A stretch of 64,000 nt of DNA from Paraliobacillus zengyii (GCF_003268595.1 NZ_CP029797.1:1819501-1883500), one strand, 5' to 3'; shown: positions 46,799 through 56,513, counted from the stretch's first letter. Numbers and translations are program-made. The notes: a model not told the origin generated them from the letters alone.

Positions 46799-47923
46799 AT
46801 GTCAGGTTATGAAATTGATGAAAATACAGACAATGCTATTTTAGCAACATTCTCAATTGCAAAGAAACCCAAACAATTTAAACTAGCCAGTTTACCGGAA
46901 GAAGTATTAAATTGGATTGATAAACAAGGGTTTGATTTTATTACAATTTGTAATGATAAAAGTGAAGTAATTTACGTTTCTAATTCTATAGAGAAGGTTT
47001 TAGGTTTTGAAAAAGATGAACTAATTGCAAGTAATGCTATTAGTTATTTTTCACCAATGGACCAAGAAAGAATTCCAGAAAAAATTAACAAAAACGAAAA
47101 AAAAGTTCAAAAATTCACTGCTAACATTCGAGATGCATTTGGAAGATATAGGAGCATTGATTCTGTAATTGCTTCATTGTTTTCAAGAGATACACAAGAA
47201 AAATTATATATCTGCTTGTCTAAAGATATCACAGACAAAAAAGAAGCAGAACAAATGTTAATTCGTTCTGAAAAAATGTCGATAGCAGGTCAATTAGCAG
47301 CCGGTGTCGCGCATGAAATTAGAAACCCGCTTACATCCTTGAAAGGGTTTGTTCAACTGCTTCAGGCTGGTATAGATCGTAAAGAAGAATATTATAAAAT
47401 TATGATTGATGAAATTGAAAAAATAGATGCTATATCATCGGAACTTTTATTTATTGCTAAACCAATGACAGATGAACGAAAAAATGAGAGTGTATCTGAT
47501 ATGGTTCAAGATGTTATTACATTACTGAACACACAGGCTAAAGTATATAATATTAATCTTATTTCGCAAATTGAAGTAGATCAGACGGTCTATTGTGATC
47601 GTACACAAATAAAACAAGTCCTTATAAATTTAATTAAAAATGCAATTGAAGAAATGCCTAATGGTGGTACGATACAGATTCATGTAACAGATGATCAAAC
47701 ATATTGTTCTATTTCTGTTATTGACGAAGGTCCAGGGATACCAGAGAGTTTATTACATAAGTTAAAAGAACCTTTCTTTACAACAAAAAAAGAAGGTACT
47801 GGATTGGGTTTAATGATTTCAAATAAGATTATAGAAAACCATAATGGTGTATTAGATATCCTACAAAATCAAGATAAAGGAAGTACCTTTTGTGTTTCCT
47901 TACCACTAATTAATAATAGCTGA
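46799..47923 (+). CDS. Soluble PAS sensor histidine kinase, sporulation-kinase-like
   Basis: A 374-residue kinase without membrane helices: PAS domain (about 40-150), HisKA with phosphoacceptor His172 in AAGVAHEIRNPLTSLKGF, and HATPase_c (INLIKNAIEEMPNGG, DEGPGIP, GTGLGLM). The H-box is like those of the KinA/KinE sporulation kinases that feed Spo0F. No response regulator gene is adjacent, so it is an orphan, fitting a phosphorelay input; neighbouring sirA and spore protein genes support that only weakly. ATG 46799 follows AAAGGGGG; the frame from 46760 adds residues without support. Confidence 0.82.
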   Translation: MSGYEIDENTDNAILATFSIAKKPKQFKLASLPEEVLNWIDKQGFDFITICNDKSEVIYVSNSIEKVLGFEKDELIASNAISYFSPMDQERIPEKINKNEKKVQKFTANIRDAFGRYRSIDSVIASLFSRDTQEKLYICLSKDITDKKEAEQMLIRSEKMSIAGQLAAGVAHEIRNPLTSLKGFVQLLQAGIDRKEEYYKIMIDEIEKIDAISSELLFIAKPMTDERKNESVSDMVQDVITLLNTQAKVYNINLISQIEVDQTVYCDRTQIKQVLINLIKNAIEEMPNGGTIQIHVTDDQTYCSISVIDEGPGIPESLLHKLKEPFFTTKKEGTGLGLMISNKIIENHNGVLDILQNQDKGSTFCVSLPLINNS

Positions 47924-47927
47924 TTAT

Positions 47928-47968
47928 ACGTAAAAACAGCCGAGATTAACATGGCTGTTTTTACGTGT
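47928..47968. terminator. Bidirectional terminator between kinase and sspP
   Basis: Perfect 14-bp stem (47928-47941 with 47953-47966). Confidence 0.85.
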
Positions 47969-47975
47969 AATCAAA

Positions 47976-48086
47976 CTATAAATCATGACTTGCATTTTTC
48001 TTTTGTCGACTATGATTTCTATTTTTAACTTTTTTTGATCCACTTAAAGGTTTGTTAGGTTTTTCTGTTTGTTTTTTATCTGCCAT
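47976..48086 (-). CDS. sspP: Small acid-soluble spore protein P
   Basis: A 36-residue basic peptide ending PLSGSKKVKNRNHSRQKK and ASHDL, close to the C-terminal core of B. subtilis SspP. GAGGTGG is 6 bases before the ATG on the minus strand. SspP is a minor spore core protein made in the forespore. Upstream on the minus strand, AGAATA and CACATTA give a weak SigG-like promoter. The location beside acnA is as in B. subtilis, though sspO is not seen. Confidence 0.85.
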   Translation of the reverse strand: MADKKQTEKPNKPLSGSKKVKNRNHSRQKKNASHDL

Positions 48087-48303
48087 TTGTTGTCACCACC
48101 TCAATAATTAATGTGTGTTTCTATATGGTTTTTATTCTTTAAATTATCGATTTGATTAACACAATGACTGACAAATGTAGACGAATTATTTTACTTATCT
48201 GTCGATTTCAATTAAAATGAAATATACGTAGATGTTTGGAATCCTACTATTGATAGGATACGGGGAGTATTATGAGTTTTATTTAATATGGGGGGTATCA
48301 TGT

Positions 48304-51012
48304 ATGACAGAAATAAATCATACTATTAACGCGCAAAAAAAGTTCGATTTAAATGGTAAAACGTATAATTATTATCAACTAAAAGCCTTAGAAAAGGCAG
48401 GAATTGGAGAAATATCTAGGTTACCTTTCTCTATTCGAGTACTATTGGAATCTTTACTTAGACAATATGATGGAAGAGTTATTAAAGACGAGCACATAGC
48501 AGGCTTAGCAAAATGGGGTCAAGTAGCTAAAACAGACGTACCATTCAAGCCTTCACGTGTTATCTTACAGGACTTTACTGGTGTTCCTGCTGTAGTTGAT
48601 CTTGCATCCCTTCGAAAAGCGATGGTTGATCTTGGTGGTTCACCTGATAAAATCAATCCCGAAGTACCGGTAGATTTGGTTATTGATCACTCTGTACAGG
48701 TTGATGAATATGGTTCAAATAAAGCTCTATTAGCTAATATGAGTTTTGAATTTGAACGTAATGCAGAACGCTATGAGTTTTTGAATTGGGCTCAAAAGGC
48801 ATTTGAAAATTATCGTGTAGTACCACCAGCAACAGGTATTGTTCACCAAGTTAATTTAGAGTACATTGCAAATGTAGTACATGCAACTGAAAATAAAGAA
48901 GGTGAATTTGATGCTTACCCTGATACATTGGTTGGAACTGATTCACATACAACAATGATTAATGGTTTGGGTGTATTAGGTTGGGGTGTTGGCGGTATTG
49001 AAGCTGAAGCAGGCATGTTAGGTCAACCTTCCTATTTACCGGCTCCAGAAGTAATAGGAGTGAAATTCACTGGAAGTTATCCTGATGGAACAACTGCTAC
49101 AGACTTAGCATTAAAAGTAACACAAGTGTTACGTGAGAAAAAAGTGGTAGGTAAATTTGTTGAATATTTTGGACCTGGCTTACAAGACATGCCACTTGCT
49201 GATCGTGCTACCATTTCAAATATGGCTCCTGAATATGGAGCAACTTGTGGATTCTTCCCAGTTGATCAAGAATCGTTAGATTATTTACGTTTAACAGGCC
49301 GAAGCGAGGATCATATTGCTTTAGTCGAGAAATACTGTAAAGAAAATAGTCTTTGGTATTCACCAGATCAAGCAGATCCAGAATTTACAGATTTAGTTGA
49401 AATAAACTTATCTGATTTAGAACCGAATCTATCTGGTCCGAAGCGTCCACAAGACTTAATTGCTCTATCTGACATGAAAAAGCTTTTTCATGAAACTATT
49501 TCTAATCCTGCCGGAAATCAAGGGTTCGGTTTAGAGAAATCTGAATTTGAAAAAGAAGCCTTAATTGAACATCCTGACGGTAGTACATCTAAGATGAAGA
49601 CTGGCTCATTAGCAATTGCTGCGATTACATCTTGTACAAATACATCAAACCCGTATGTAATGTTAGGAGCAGGTTTACTTGCTAAGAAGGCTGTAGAGAA
49701 AGGGCTAGATGTACCAAGTTATGTAAAAACATCTTTAGCACCAGGTTCAAAAGTGGTGACAAGATATCTTGAAGATGCTGGTCTAATGACTTATTTAAAT
49801 AAATTAGGTTTTAATTTGGTTGGATATGGTTGTACAACTTGTATCGGTAATTCTGGTCCGTTATTGCCTGAAATTGAACAAGCTATTGCAAATGCAGACT
49901 TAACAGTATCATCTGTTCTATCTGGTAACAGAAACTTTGAAGGACGTATCCATCCACTTGTTAAAGCAAATTATCTAGCTTCTCCACCACTTGTTGTAGC
50001 TTATGCTTTAGCTGGAACGGTTGATATAGATATTAAAGATGAACCACTTGGTATGGACAAAGATGGAGAACCTGTTTATTTTGCTGATTTATGGCCAACA
50101 ATGGAGGAAATTCGTTCAGAGGTTGCTAAAGTTGTTACGCCAGATATTTTCAAGAAAGAGTATGAGAATATTTTCAAATCAAATGAACAGTGGAATGCAA
50201 TTGAAACAACTGATGAGCCTATATATGAGTGGGATGATGATTCTACCTATATTCAAAACCCTCCATTTTTTGAAGGTTTAGCTAAGGAAGCTGATCAAGT
50301 TAAAGCACTATCTGGTTTACGCGTAATTGGAAAATTTGCTGATTCTGTTACAACAGACCATATTTCACCAGCAGGTGCAATTGCAAAAGATATGCCAGCA
50401 GGGCAATACTTGCAAGAAAATGGTGTAACACCAAGAAACTTTAATTCATATGGTTCGCGACGTGGAAATCACCAAGTGATGATGCGTGGAACGTTTGCTA
50501 ATATTCGTATTAAGAACAAACTTGCACCTGGTACGGAGGGTGGATATACAACATATTGGCCAACGGATGAAGTGATGCCAATTTATGATGCAGCAATGAA
50601 ATACCAAGAAGATAATACAGGTTTACTTGTTATTGCAGGAAAAGATTACGGCATGGGAAGTTCGCGTGACTGGGCTGCAAAAGGTACCAAGCTATTAGGT
50701 ATTAAAACAGTGATTGCAGAAAGTTATGAACGTATTCACCGTAGTAATTTAGTTATGATGGGCGTTTTACCATTGCAATTTAATGAAGGCGAATCAGCTG
50801 AATCATTAGGTTTAACTGGAACAGAAACATTTGAAATAAATATTGATGAAACAGTTCAACCCAATCAACTTGTAAATGCAAAAGCAACAAGAGTAGATGG
50901 AAGTGAAGTAAGTTTTCAAGTTGTAGCTCGCTTTGATAGTGAAGTGGAGATTGATTACTACCGTCACGGTGGAATTCTGCAAATGGTCTTACGTAATAAA
51001 CTGAAAGACTAA
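48304..51012 (+). CDS. acnA: Aconitate hydratase
   Basis: Interconverts citrate and isocitrate in the citric acid cycle; bacterial AcnA/IRP type that can also bind RNA when its cluster is lost. The 902-residue protein has the [4Fe-4S] ligands Cys444 (ITSCTNTSN), Cys510 and Cys513 ([12 protein letters not shown]), and the C-terminal swivel domain ([20 protein letters not shown]). ATG 48304 follows GGGGGG by about 8 bases; the frame open from 48232 is untranslated leader. Confidence 0.97.
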   Translation: MTEINHTINAQKKFDLNGKTYNYYQLKALEKAGIGEISRLPFSIRVLLESLLRQYDGRVIKDEHIAGLAKWGQVAKTDVPFKPSRVILQDFTGVPAVVDLASLRKAMVDLGGSPDKINPEVPVDLVIDHSVQVDEYGSNKALLANMSFEFERNAERYEFLNWAQKAFENYRVVPPATGIVHQVNLEYIANVVHATENKEGEFDAYPDTLVGTDSHTTMINGLGVLGWGVGGIEAEAGMLGQPSYLPAPEVIGVKFTGSYPDGTTATDLALKVTQVLREKKVVGKFVEYFGPGLQDMPLADRATISNMAPEYGATCGFFPVDQESLDYLRLTGRSEDHIALVEKYCKENSLWYSPDQADPEFTDLVEINLSDLEPNLSGPKRPQDLIALSDMKKLFHETISNPAGNQGFGLEKSEFEKEALIEHPDGSTSKMKTGSLAIAAITSCTNTSNPYVMLGAGLLAKKAVEKGLDVPSYVKTSLAPGSKVVTRYLEDAGLMTYLNKLGFNLVGYGCTTCIGNSGPLLPEIEQAIANADLTVSSVLSGNRNFEGRIHPLVKANYLASPPLVVAYALAGTVDIDIKDEPLGMDKDGEPVYFADLWPTMEEIRSEVAKVVTPDIFKKEYENIFKSNEQWNAIETTDEPIYEWDDDSTYIQNPPFFEGLAKEADQVKALSGLRVIGKFADSVTTDHISPAGAIAKDMPAGQYLQENGVTPRNFNSYGSRRGNHQVMMRGTFANIRIKNKLAPGTEGGYTTYWPTDEVMPIYDAAMKYQEDNTGLLVIAGKDYGMGSSRDWAAKGTKLLGIKTVIAESYERIHRSNLVMMGVLPLQFNEGESAESLGLTGTETFEINIDETVQPNQLVNAKATRVDGSEVSFQVVARFDSEVEIDYYRHGGILQMVLRNKLKD

Positions 51013-51023
51013 TAATAAATGAG

Positions 51024-51056
51024 AAGAGGTTTCGCAATTGCGGAACCTCTTTTTTC
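51024..51056 (+). terminator. acnA terminator
   Basis: Stem 51024-51035 with 51040-51051, one mismatch, tetraloop AATT, then six T residues. Confidence 0.85.
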
Positions 51057-51125
51057 GATTTTTAAAAGTATAAATTATCAGAATAATGGGAAAGATCTAT
51101 TTAATCAAGAAAAGGAGTGGTAGGA

Positions 51126-51272
51126 ATGGTTCGAGCTAAGAAATTGTCGTTTCAAACACTAGTGGCAGAAAATAGAAAAGAAATTATGCAGGATGAAAAA
51201 ACGATAGAAAAAATTACAGATCGAATAGAAGACAAGATTCATGCAACGATAAAGACAAATATTTCTTCATGA
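51126..51272 (+). CDS. FbpB-like small basic protein
   Basis: A 48-residue helical peptide with SFQTLVAENRKEIMQDEKTI, the pattern of the FbpB family (small Fur-regulated basic proteins). In B. subtilis, FbpA/B/C help the small RNA FsrA repress iron-rich enzymes under iron shortage. AAAAGGAG stands upstream of ATG 51126. I could not find a clear Fur box, so iron control is unproved. Its place right after the iron-sulfur enzyme gene acnA, a known target class of that system, is suggestive. Confidence 0.72.
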   Translation: MVRAKKLSFQTLVAENRKEIMQDEKTIEKITDRIEDKIHATIKTNISS

Positions 51273-51280
51273 AAAGATCT

Positions 51281-51310
51281 TGTATAAATACAATACCCTA
51301 AGCCAAACTA
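51281..51310 (+). promoter_or_regulatory. SigG-type promoter of sspN-tlp
   Basis: TGTATA (51281-51286), a 17-base spacer and CAAACTA (51304-51310) each differ by one base from the forespore SigG consensus TGAATA/CATACTA. Confidence 0.6.
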
Positions 51311-51337
51311 ATTGTGAACAACGAAGGGGGCTTTTTG

Positions 51338-51481
51338 ATGAGTAATCCTAAACGAGATAGTGAGCAATTTCAACCTGATCATTATGGCACACAGCCGAGA
51401 AAAGCTGAAAGCAACAAAGGAAAACAAATGGGTATGAAAAGTAATGAACAACCCGACCTCATACAACAAAAAGGCAAATAG
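51338..51481 (+). CDS. sspN: Small acid-soluble spore protein N
   Basis: A 47-residue peptide matching SspN: MSNPKRDSEQFQPDHYGTQP then NKGKQM. Minor spore core protein of unknown role. AAGGGGG precedes ATG 51338, tlp follows after 12 bases, and a SigG-type promoter lies upstream, the same sspN-tlp pair as in B. subtilis. Confidence 0.88.
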   Translation: MSNPKRDSEQFQPDHYGTQPRKAESNKGKQMGMKSNEQPDLIQQKGK

Positions 51482-51493
51482 GAGGTATAAATA

Positions 51494-51718
51494 ATGAGTG
51501 AAAACAAACCAAATCCAGATAATCGTGCCGATAATGTAGAAAAATTACAAGAGATGGTTCATAATACAATTGAAAATATTGAGCAATCACATGATGCGTT
51601 GCAACATGCAACCGATCAAGAGAAAGAAAATATCGAAGCTAAAAATGAAAGAAGAGAAGAGTCCTTAGAAGCAATACGTGTAGAGATCAAAGATGAATAT
51701 AAAAATCAACAAAAGTAA
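51494..51718 (+). CDS. tlp: Small acid-soluble spore protein Tlp
   Basis: A 74-residue, all-helical, charged protein. The N-terminal NKPNPDNRADNVEKLQEMV and the ERREESLEAIRVEIKDEYK end are diagnostic of Tlp, a minor spore protein. GGAGGTATAA precedes ATG 51494; it is the second gene of a SigG-type operon. Confidence 0.94.
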   Translation: MSENKPNPDNRADNVEKLQEMVHNTIENIEQSHDALQHATDQEKENIEAKNERREESLEAIRVEIKDEYKNQQK

Positions 51719-51789
51719 TTTTTATGCTATATTGGATAAAGAAGCGCTGTTAATGGCTTCTTTATCTACGTTATTAAGAGAACGTTTGG

Positions 51790-52290
51790 TTAGATCTGCC
51801 TGTTATAGCGTAGTGTAACCTGTTCTTCTCCAGTTTCCGTTTGAGCTATTTTTTTTTTTTTTTTCTGAAAGGTAAATCCACGTGCTTCATAAAATGGGAT
51901 ACCTCGTTGGTTTCCATCCTGTACAGATACCCATTGCTCTTTTACATTTATTTTAAGTTGATATTCTGTAAATCTTTCAAGAAGTTGTTTTCCGACGCCT
52001 TTATATCTGTATTCTTCATCTACATAAAAAACAAAAATTTCTCCTATATTTGGCTCTTTTAATCCTCCACCAATTACACCAACGACTTTATCGTCTATAA
52101 GGGCTACATATGTATAAATTCCTTTCTCAATATCCTGTTTAACACGTTCCTTTTGATACCAAAAAGCAACAGTTTTCACTTGATGTTTGTCACTTAATTT
52201 ATTTTCAACCGTTTGTTTCCAGCCATTTGTACAGATTGTAGCAATTTCACTTGTATGATTTTCACTTGGTTTAACAATCGTTAGTTCCAT
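51790..52290 (-). CDS. GNAT family N-acetyltransferase with A16 homopolymer in coding strand
   Basis: A 166-residue acetyltransferase: strand IGEIFVFYVDEEYRYKGVG with acetyl-CoA loop YRYKGVGKQLLER (about 94-106) and final YEARGFTFQ. The substrate is unknown. ATG 52290 follows GAGGTGGG; the frame to GTG 52299 starts inside that site. After GFTFQ the coding strand has a run of 16 A residues (51849-51864) encoding five Lys, a site prone to slippage that could switch the last 25 residues out of frame. Confidence 0.85.
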   Translation of the reverse strand: MELTIVKPSENHTSEIATICTNGWKQTVENKLSDKHQVKTVAFWYQKERVKQDIEKGIYTYVALIDDKVVGVIGGGLKEPNIGEIFVFYVDEEYRYKGVGKQLLERFTEYQLKINVKEQWVSVQDGNQRGIPFYEARGFTFQKKKKKIAQTETGEEQVTLRYNRQI

Positions 52291-52328
52291 TATTCCCACC
52301 TCATTAGTACTATTATTGAAATAAATTT

Positions 52329-52919
52329 TTATATTTTAAGATTGGGTAGTTTTGTGTGTTCTGATACTATTTTTGCAGCTTTAGGCAGGGTATCTTGCTT
52401 ACTCCAAGAATTTTGTTCCCATATACCAGAACGTTGAAATGCTTTGGCACAATGAATGAAACATTCTTCTACTTCTATAGCAATTCCCAAAAGGGGTTTT
52501 TCCCCTTTGACTATCATTTCGTCAAGTAATTGCTTATCTTTAACTAAGCAAGCTTTTCCGTTAATTCTTAATGTTTCTCCGAGACCAGGTATAAACAAGA
52601 GAATACCGACGTTGGGGTTGGACAAGATATTTCGTAACGAATCGCTACGTTTATTCCCAGATCTTTCAGGGATGAATAATTGTTTTTCATTTATTACTTT
52701 AACCAAACCATTACGATCTCCTCGGGGTGATACATCACAATTTCCGGAGTTATCTGAAGTGGCCAATGTTAAAAATGGAGATTTCGAAATGAAATCTATA
52801 CAATTTTGATCTAAATAGTTTATCACTTTATTTTCTACCAGTTCACTTGGTTGACCAACTAGCGTACGAAGGTCTTCAGGTGTGTTGATCATATCTTTAA
52901 AAACAAATATATTATTCAA
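52329..52919 (-). CDS. PPOX-class flavoprotein, pyridoxamine 5'-phosphate oxidase family
   Basis: A 196-residue split-barrel FMN protein. FLTLATSDNSGNCDVSPRGD and GNKRSDSLRNILSNPNVGI fit the MSMEG_1061-type branch of pyridoxamine 5'-phosphate oxidase-like proteins. It probably binds FMN or F420-like flavins, and its reaction is unknown. It begins at TTG 52919, 7 bases after AGGAGTTG on the minus strand. Confidence 0.82.
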   Translation of the reverse strand: MNNIFVFKDMINTPEDLRTLVGQPSELVENKVINYLDQNCIDFISKSPFLTLATSDNSGNCDVSPRGDRNGLVKVINEKQLFIPERSGNKRSDSLRNILSNPNVGILLFIPGLGETLRINGKACLVKDKQLLDEMIVKGEKPLLGIAIEVEECFIHCAKAFQRSGIWEQNSWSKQDTLPKAAKIVSEHTKLPNLKI

Positions 52920-53137
52920 AAAAACAACTCCTATATTTAGTTATTTCAAATACCATAATAAACGTATCTTTATTTTATCATAAAAAATCAGAAAACTCTG
53001 TAAAATAAAATTAAATATAGGGCCCGATTAAGATGCTATCATAAAAAAACTCATACCTAGTGTTTAAAATCTTTCGAGTCAACATAAACAGATAGTTATG
53101 ATAAAATGTAGTTGTAAGTGAAGGGAGCGGTTATTTT

Positions 53138-55417
53138 TTGAGAAACACAATTACGGAAGCAGAGATTATAAAGTGGGATACGTTAGAAACAGAAGTTCCA
53201 CTTACTGAAGTTGACACATTACGTATGTTAGATCAATTGGAGTCAAATGAAAGAGATTATTCAAAGCAGGCGATCGCTGTTCTCTATAGTATGTTGGCTT
53301 TTCATCGATTAAAACGTCTTGAAAACTCAGACTATTTAATTGATTTATTACTAGATAAAGCAGCGTCATATGATGATACAGTAACTGTATATCAATCATT
53401 GCGTGATATAAAAACGTATTTTCATTTTTATAATGAATTAGAAAAACTTGAAGTAGCTACATGGTCGATTAGAGAGACAGATTTCGATCCAGTTAATTTA
53501 AAAAAATTAAATGAATGGCTGATACAATTACAACAATTGAAAAAAAATGCGATTACAAAAAGGGAACCAAATGAAACACAACCTGAAATCGTTTCGATTT
53601 ATAAACGTATAGAGAAGACGATAAGTGATTTTATAGAGATAGTAGAAGATAGCATTGCTTCATTAGAGAATAAACGATCAGGTATTCCAGTACAGCGCCT
53701 AAATGATTACATCAAAGAATTAGTCGGTCTGAAAAAGGACTTTTATCGTGCATTTCCTGATGTATTACGTGCATCTAATGAAAAAAGTCCATTAGAAAAA
53801 TTGGATGAAATGGTTGGTTTAGACGATGTAAAAAAATATATTTCGCAATATTATCATTACCTTAAATATCAAAAAGAACGTAAACATATGGGCTTTCACA
53901 TGATTGATGAACCTGGTTTACATATGGTAATGACAGGTAACCCTGGGACTGGTAAAACGACAATTGCTCGTCTCTTAGCAGAAATCTATCATGAGTTAGG
54001 TTTATTAGATACCAAAGAAGTAACAGAAGTAAATCGATCGCATTTAGTTGGCTCATATGTTGGTCAAAGTGAAGAAAATACAATGTCATATATTAAACAA
54101 TCCCTTGGTGGAATCCTTTTTATTGATGAAGCTTATAGTTTAAAACGTCCCGAACAAAGCGGTAGTGATTATGGACAAGCTGTTATTGATACACTTGTTT
54201 CCGCTATGACTGGTAAAGAATACGCGAATAAGTTTGCCGTTATTTTAGCTGGTTATCCAGAAGAAATGCGTCAGTTTTTATGGTCGAATACTGGACTACG
54301 TAGCCGTTTTCCTGAACAAAACGTTGTTTCATTACCTGATTTTAAAATGGTTGAGTTAGTACAAATAGCTCAAAATACTGCATTAAGTAATGATTACTTT
54401 TTTACGGAAGAAGCCTTAAATCGCTTCGAAAGTGTCATTGATCGAGCGAAAGTGGATGATACTTTTGGTAATGCACGAACGGTAAGGGACCTTGTATTAA
54501 AAGCTATCTTTAAAAAAGGTGCTACTAAAACAATTAATTCGTCAGATAATTGGTTAGAACACATGCGTATCGATGTTAGTGATTTAGATATTATGGAAGA
54601 TAATGAAAGATTAAAAAATGAACCGATGAAGCAATTAGATAATTTAATTGGATTAACAAATATCAAAGAAGAAGTAAAAAAACTTTCATCATTTGTTACT
54701 GCACAACAAAAACGAAAGAAACTAGGATATCCAGCTGTGCCAATTCAATTGCATGCAGTCTTTTCTGGTAATCCAGGGACGGGTAAGACAACAGTTGCAA
54801 AGATTTATTCACAATTACTGAAAGAATGTGGTTTATTAAAAAGAGGACATTTCGTATTAGCATCTAGAAGTGATCTTGTGGCTGGATATGTTGGTCAAAC
54901 TGCAATCAAGACAAAACAAAAGATAAGAGAAGCGCTTGGCGGCGTGTTGTTTATTGATGAAGCCTATGCTTTATTTCGTGGAGAAAACGATTTTGGTAAA
55001 GAAGCTATTGATACGTTAGTAGATGAAATGACAAAACACAATGAAAATTTGGTTGTTATTTTAGCTGGATATGAGAATGAAATGAAACAATTTATTAATA
55101 GTAATCCAGGATTATCATCTCGATTTAAAAAATATTTTAAGTTTCTTGATTATAATGGGAAAGAACTGGTTGAAATCACAGACTATCATGTAGCTCGCTA
55201 TCAATATCAACTTGATAAATACGCTAAAACCTATATTCAAAAACAATATCAAGCACATTCAATTAAAGGTAACGCACGTTTTGTCGTTAATTTAGTTGAT
55301 GAGGCAATTCAATTTCAATCATTACGTATTGCAGACGAAAAATACTCAACGGATACACTATTATTGCTAAAACAAGAGGATTTTGAAAAAGCATGGCAAA
55401 CGGTCAAGGGGGTTTAA
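53138..55417 (+). CDS. Tandem AAA ATPase, SpoVK/CbbX-like
   Basis: A 759-residue cytoplasmic protein: a helical N-terminal region (1-220) without a recognised domain, then two CbbX/SpoVK-type AAA modules. Each has a Walker A GNPGTGKT (about residues 267 and 544), Walker B LFIDEAY, and Arg finger segments (GLRSRFPE; GLSSRFKKYF). B. subtilis SpoVK has one such module, so this is a fused double version. It probably remodels protein complexes, perhaps in sporulation, but the target is unknown. The start is TTG 53138 after AAGGGAG; yneP follows 6 bases after the stop. Confidence 0.85.
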   Translation: MRNTITEAEIIKWDTLETEVPLTEVDTLRMLDQLESNERDYSKQAIAVLYSMLAFHRLKRLENSDYLIDLLLDKAASYDDTVTVYQSLRDIKTYFHFYNELEKLEVATWSIRETDFDPVNLKKLNEWLIQLQQLKKNAITKREPNETQPEIVSIYKRIEKTISDFIEIVEDSIASLENKRSGIPVQRLNDYIKELVGLKKDFYRAFPDVLRASNEKSPLEKLDEMVGLDDVKKYISQYYHYLKYQKERKHMGFHMIDEPGLHMVMTGNPGTGKTTIARLLAEIYHELGLLDTKEVTEVNRSHLVGSYVGQSEENTMSYIKQSLGGILFIDEAYSLKRPEQSGSDYGQAVIDTLVSAMTGKEYANKFAVILAGYPEEMRQFLWSNTGLRSRFPEQNVVSLPDFKMVELVQIAQNTALSNDYFFTEEALNRFESVIDRAKVDDTFGNARTVRDLVLKAIFKKGATKTINSSDNWLEHMRIDVSDLDIMEDNERLKNEPMKQLDNLIGLTNIKEEVKKLSSFVTAQQKRKKLGYPAVPIQLHAVFSGNPGTGKTTVAKIYSQLLKECGLLKRGHFVLASRSDLVAGYVGQTAIKTKQKIREALGGVLFIDEAYALFRGENDFGKEAIDTLVDEMTKHNENLVVILAGYENEMKQFINSNPGLSSRFKKYFKFLDYNGKELVEITDYHVARYQYQLDKYAKTYIQKQYQAHSIKGNARFVVNLVDEAIQFQSLRIADEKYSTDTLLLLKQEDFEKAWQTVKGV

Positions 55418-55423
55418 TTATAT

Positions 55424-55843
55424 ATGAAGGTGAGAACACCAATTAAAGTACGCTATCAAGAAACAGATCAAATGGGGGTTGTGTATCATGCGAATTACCT
55501 CATTTGGTTTGAAATAGGTAGGACAGCATTTATAGAAGAATTAGGTTTTCGTTACTTTGATATGGAAGAGAACGGCATTGTTTCTCCAGTCGTAGATGCG
55601 CATATATATTTCAAACAACCAATTCGCTACGGTCAACCTGCCTATGTAGAAACATGGGTAGAAGCTTATGATGGTTTACGGACAACATATGGCTATAACG
55701 TTGTAAATCAGGAAGGTAACATTGCCGTTACAGGTTCGACAAAGCACGTAATAGTAAAAAAAGAAAACTTTCGTCCCGTTTCCTTGCGTAAGAAATTTCC
55801 AGAATGGCATCTTGCTTACCAAAAAGCGATGGGTGATGAATAA
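55424..55843 (+). CDS. yneP: Acyl-CoA thioesterase, YneP-like
   Basis: A 139-residue hotdog-fold 4HBT thioesterase. QETDQMGVVYHANYLIWFEIGR carries the catalytic Asp and the Tyr/His/Asn segment of the YbgC-type group. It hydrolyses acyl-CoA thioesters. It is sandwiched between the AAA gene and yneQ, both within 6 bases, so the three are co-transcribed. Confidence 0.88.
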   Translation: MKVRTPIKVRYQETDQMGVVYHANYLIWFEIGRTAFIEELGFRYFDMEENGIVSPVVDAHIYFKQPIRYGQPAYVETWVEAYDGLRTTYGYNVVNQEGNIAVTGSTKHVIVKKENFRPVSLRKKFPEWHLAYQKAMGDE

Positions 55844-55845
55844 GG

Positions 55846-56145
55846 ATGGCTTTTGGAATTAAACGGAAAGAATTGATGGAATGGAAAACGAATGTCGAGC
55901 AAGGAAATATTGCATTTTTAACACATTATTGGTTAGATGATAGATTTCCTGGTTGTAATACCGTAACAAAAGTTGGGTGTAATAACATAGAAAGTTTAAT
56001 CAAGTGGGGCAAAAAGTACGGTTTAGAGGCAAGCTGGATTCATAATGACCCTATACATCCACATTTTGATTTATTTGGGATGAAACAAAAAGAAATACTA
56101 ACAAAAGAAGAACAGTGGAAACAAATAGAACATTTTAACTTATAA
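55846..56145 (+). CDS. yneQ: YneQ-like conserved protein
   Basis: A 99-residue soluble protein. MAFGIKRKELMEWK, FLTHYWLDDRFPGCNTVTKV and WIHNDPIHPHFDLFG closely follow B. subtilis YneQ, a Bacillaceae protein of unknown function. It starts 2 bases after the yneP stop. Confidence 0.85.
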   Translation: MAFGIKRKELMEWKTNVEQGNIAFLTHYWLDDRFPGCNTVTKVGCNNIESLIKWGKKYGLEASWIHNDPIHPHFDLFGMKQKEILTKEEQWKQIEHFNL

Positions 56146-56250
56146 TTTTTTTGCAAACTAAGACTGGTGTCCACAGAAAGCAAGTACATTTTATTTAATC
56201 GGAGTCTATAGTAATTTAGTTGGAAATAACAACCTTTTAGAAAACAGATT

Positions 56251-56286
56251 AAAAAACGCGAATCTCATCTAGATTCGCGTTTTTGG
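56251..56286. terminator. Bidirectional terminator between yneQ and yidD, overlapping the yidD end
   Basis: AACGCGAATCT/AGATTCGCGTT with a 5-base loop (arms about 56253-56265 and 56271-56283). Its downstream arm encodes the last residues and stop region of yidD. Confidence 0.75.
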
Positions 56287-56501
56287 CGTTTTTCGGGAAC
56301 TGGGTCAAAACCACCTGAATGAAATGGCTGACATTTTATTATCCGTTTAACCGTTAAATATCCACCTTTTAATGCACCAAATCTTCTAATTGCTTCCATA
56401 CCATATTGTGAACAGGTAGGATAGAAGCGGCAACTTGGTGGTTTGATAGGACTTATAATTTTTTGATAAATACGAATGATTCCTAGAAAAAGGTACTTCA
56501 T
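56265..56501 (-). CDS. yidD: YidD, membrane protein insertion efficiency factor
   Basis: A 78-residue protein with an amphipathic N-terminal helix and the diagnostic core [19 protein letters not shown] plus [13 protein letters not shown]. YidD assists the YidC/SpoIIIJ insertase. It starts 12 bases after the folE2 stop, so the two are likely co-transcribed. Confidence 0.94.
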   Translation of the reverse strand: MKYLFLGIIRIYQKIISPIKPPSCRFYPTCSQYGMEAIRRFGALKGGYLTVKRIIKCQPFHSGGFDPVPEKRQKRESR

Positions 56502-56513
56502 CTTAGCCCTTCT

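Noticed and set aside
51057..51125. Fur box upstream of the FbpB-like gene
   Set aside because: ATTATCAGAATAAT is suggestive, but alignment to the 7-1-7 Fur pattern is poor.
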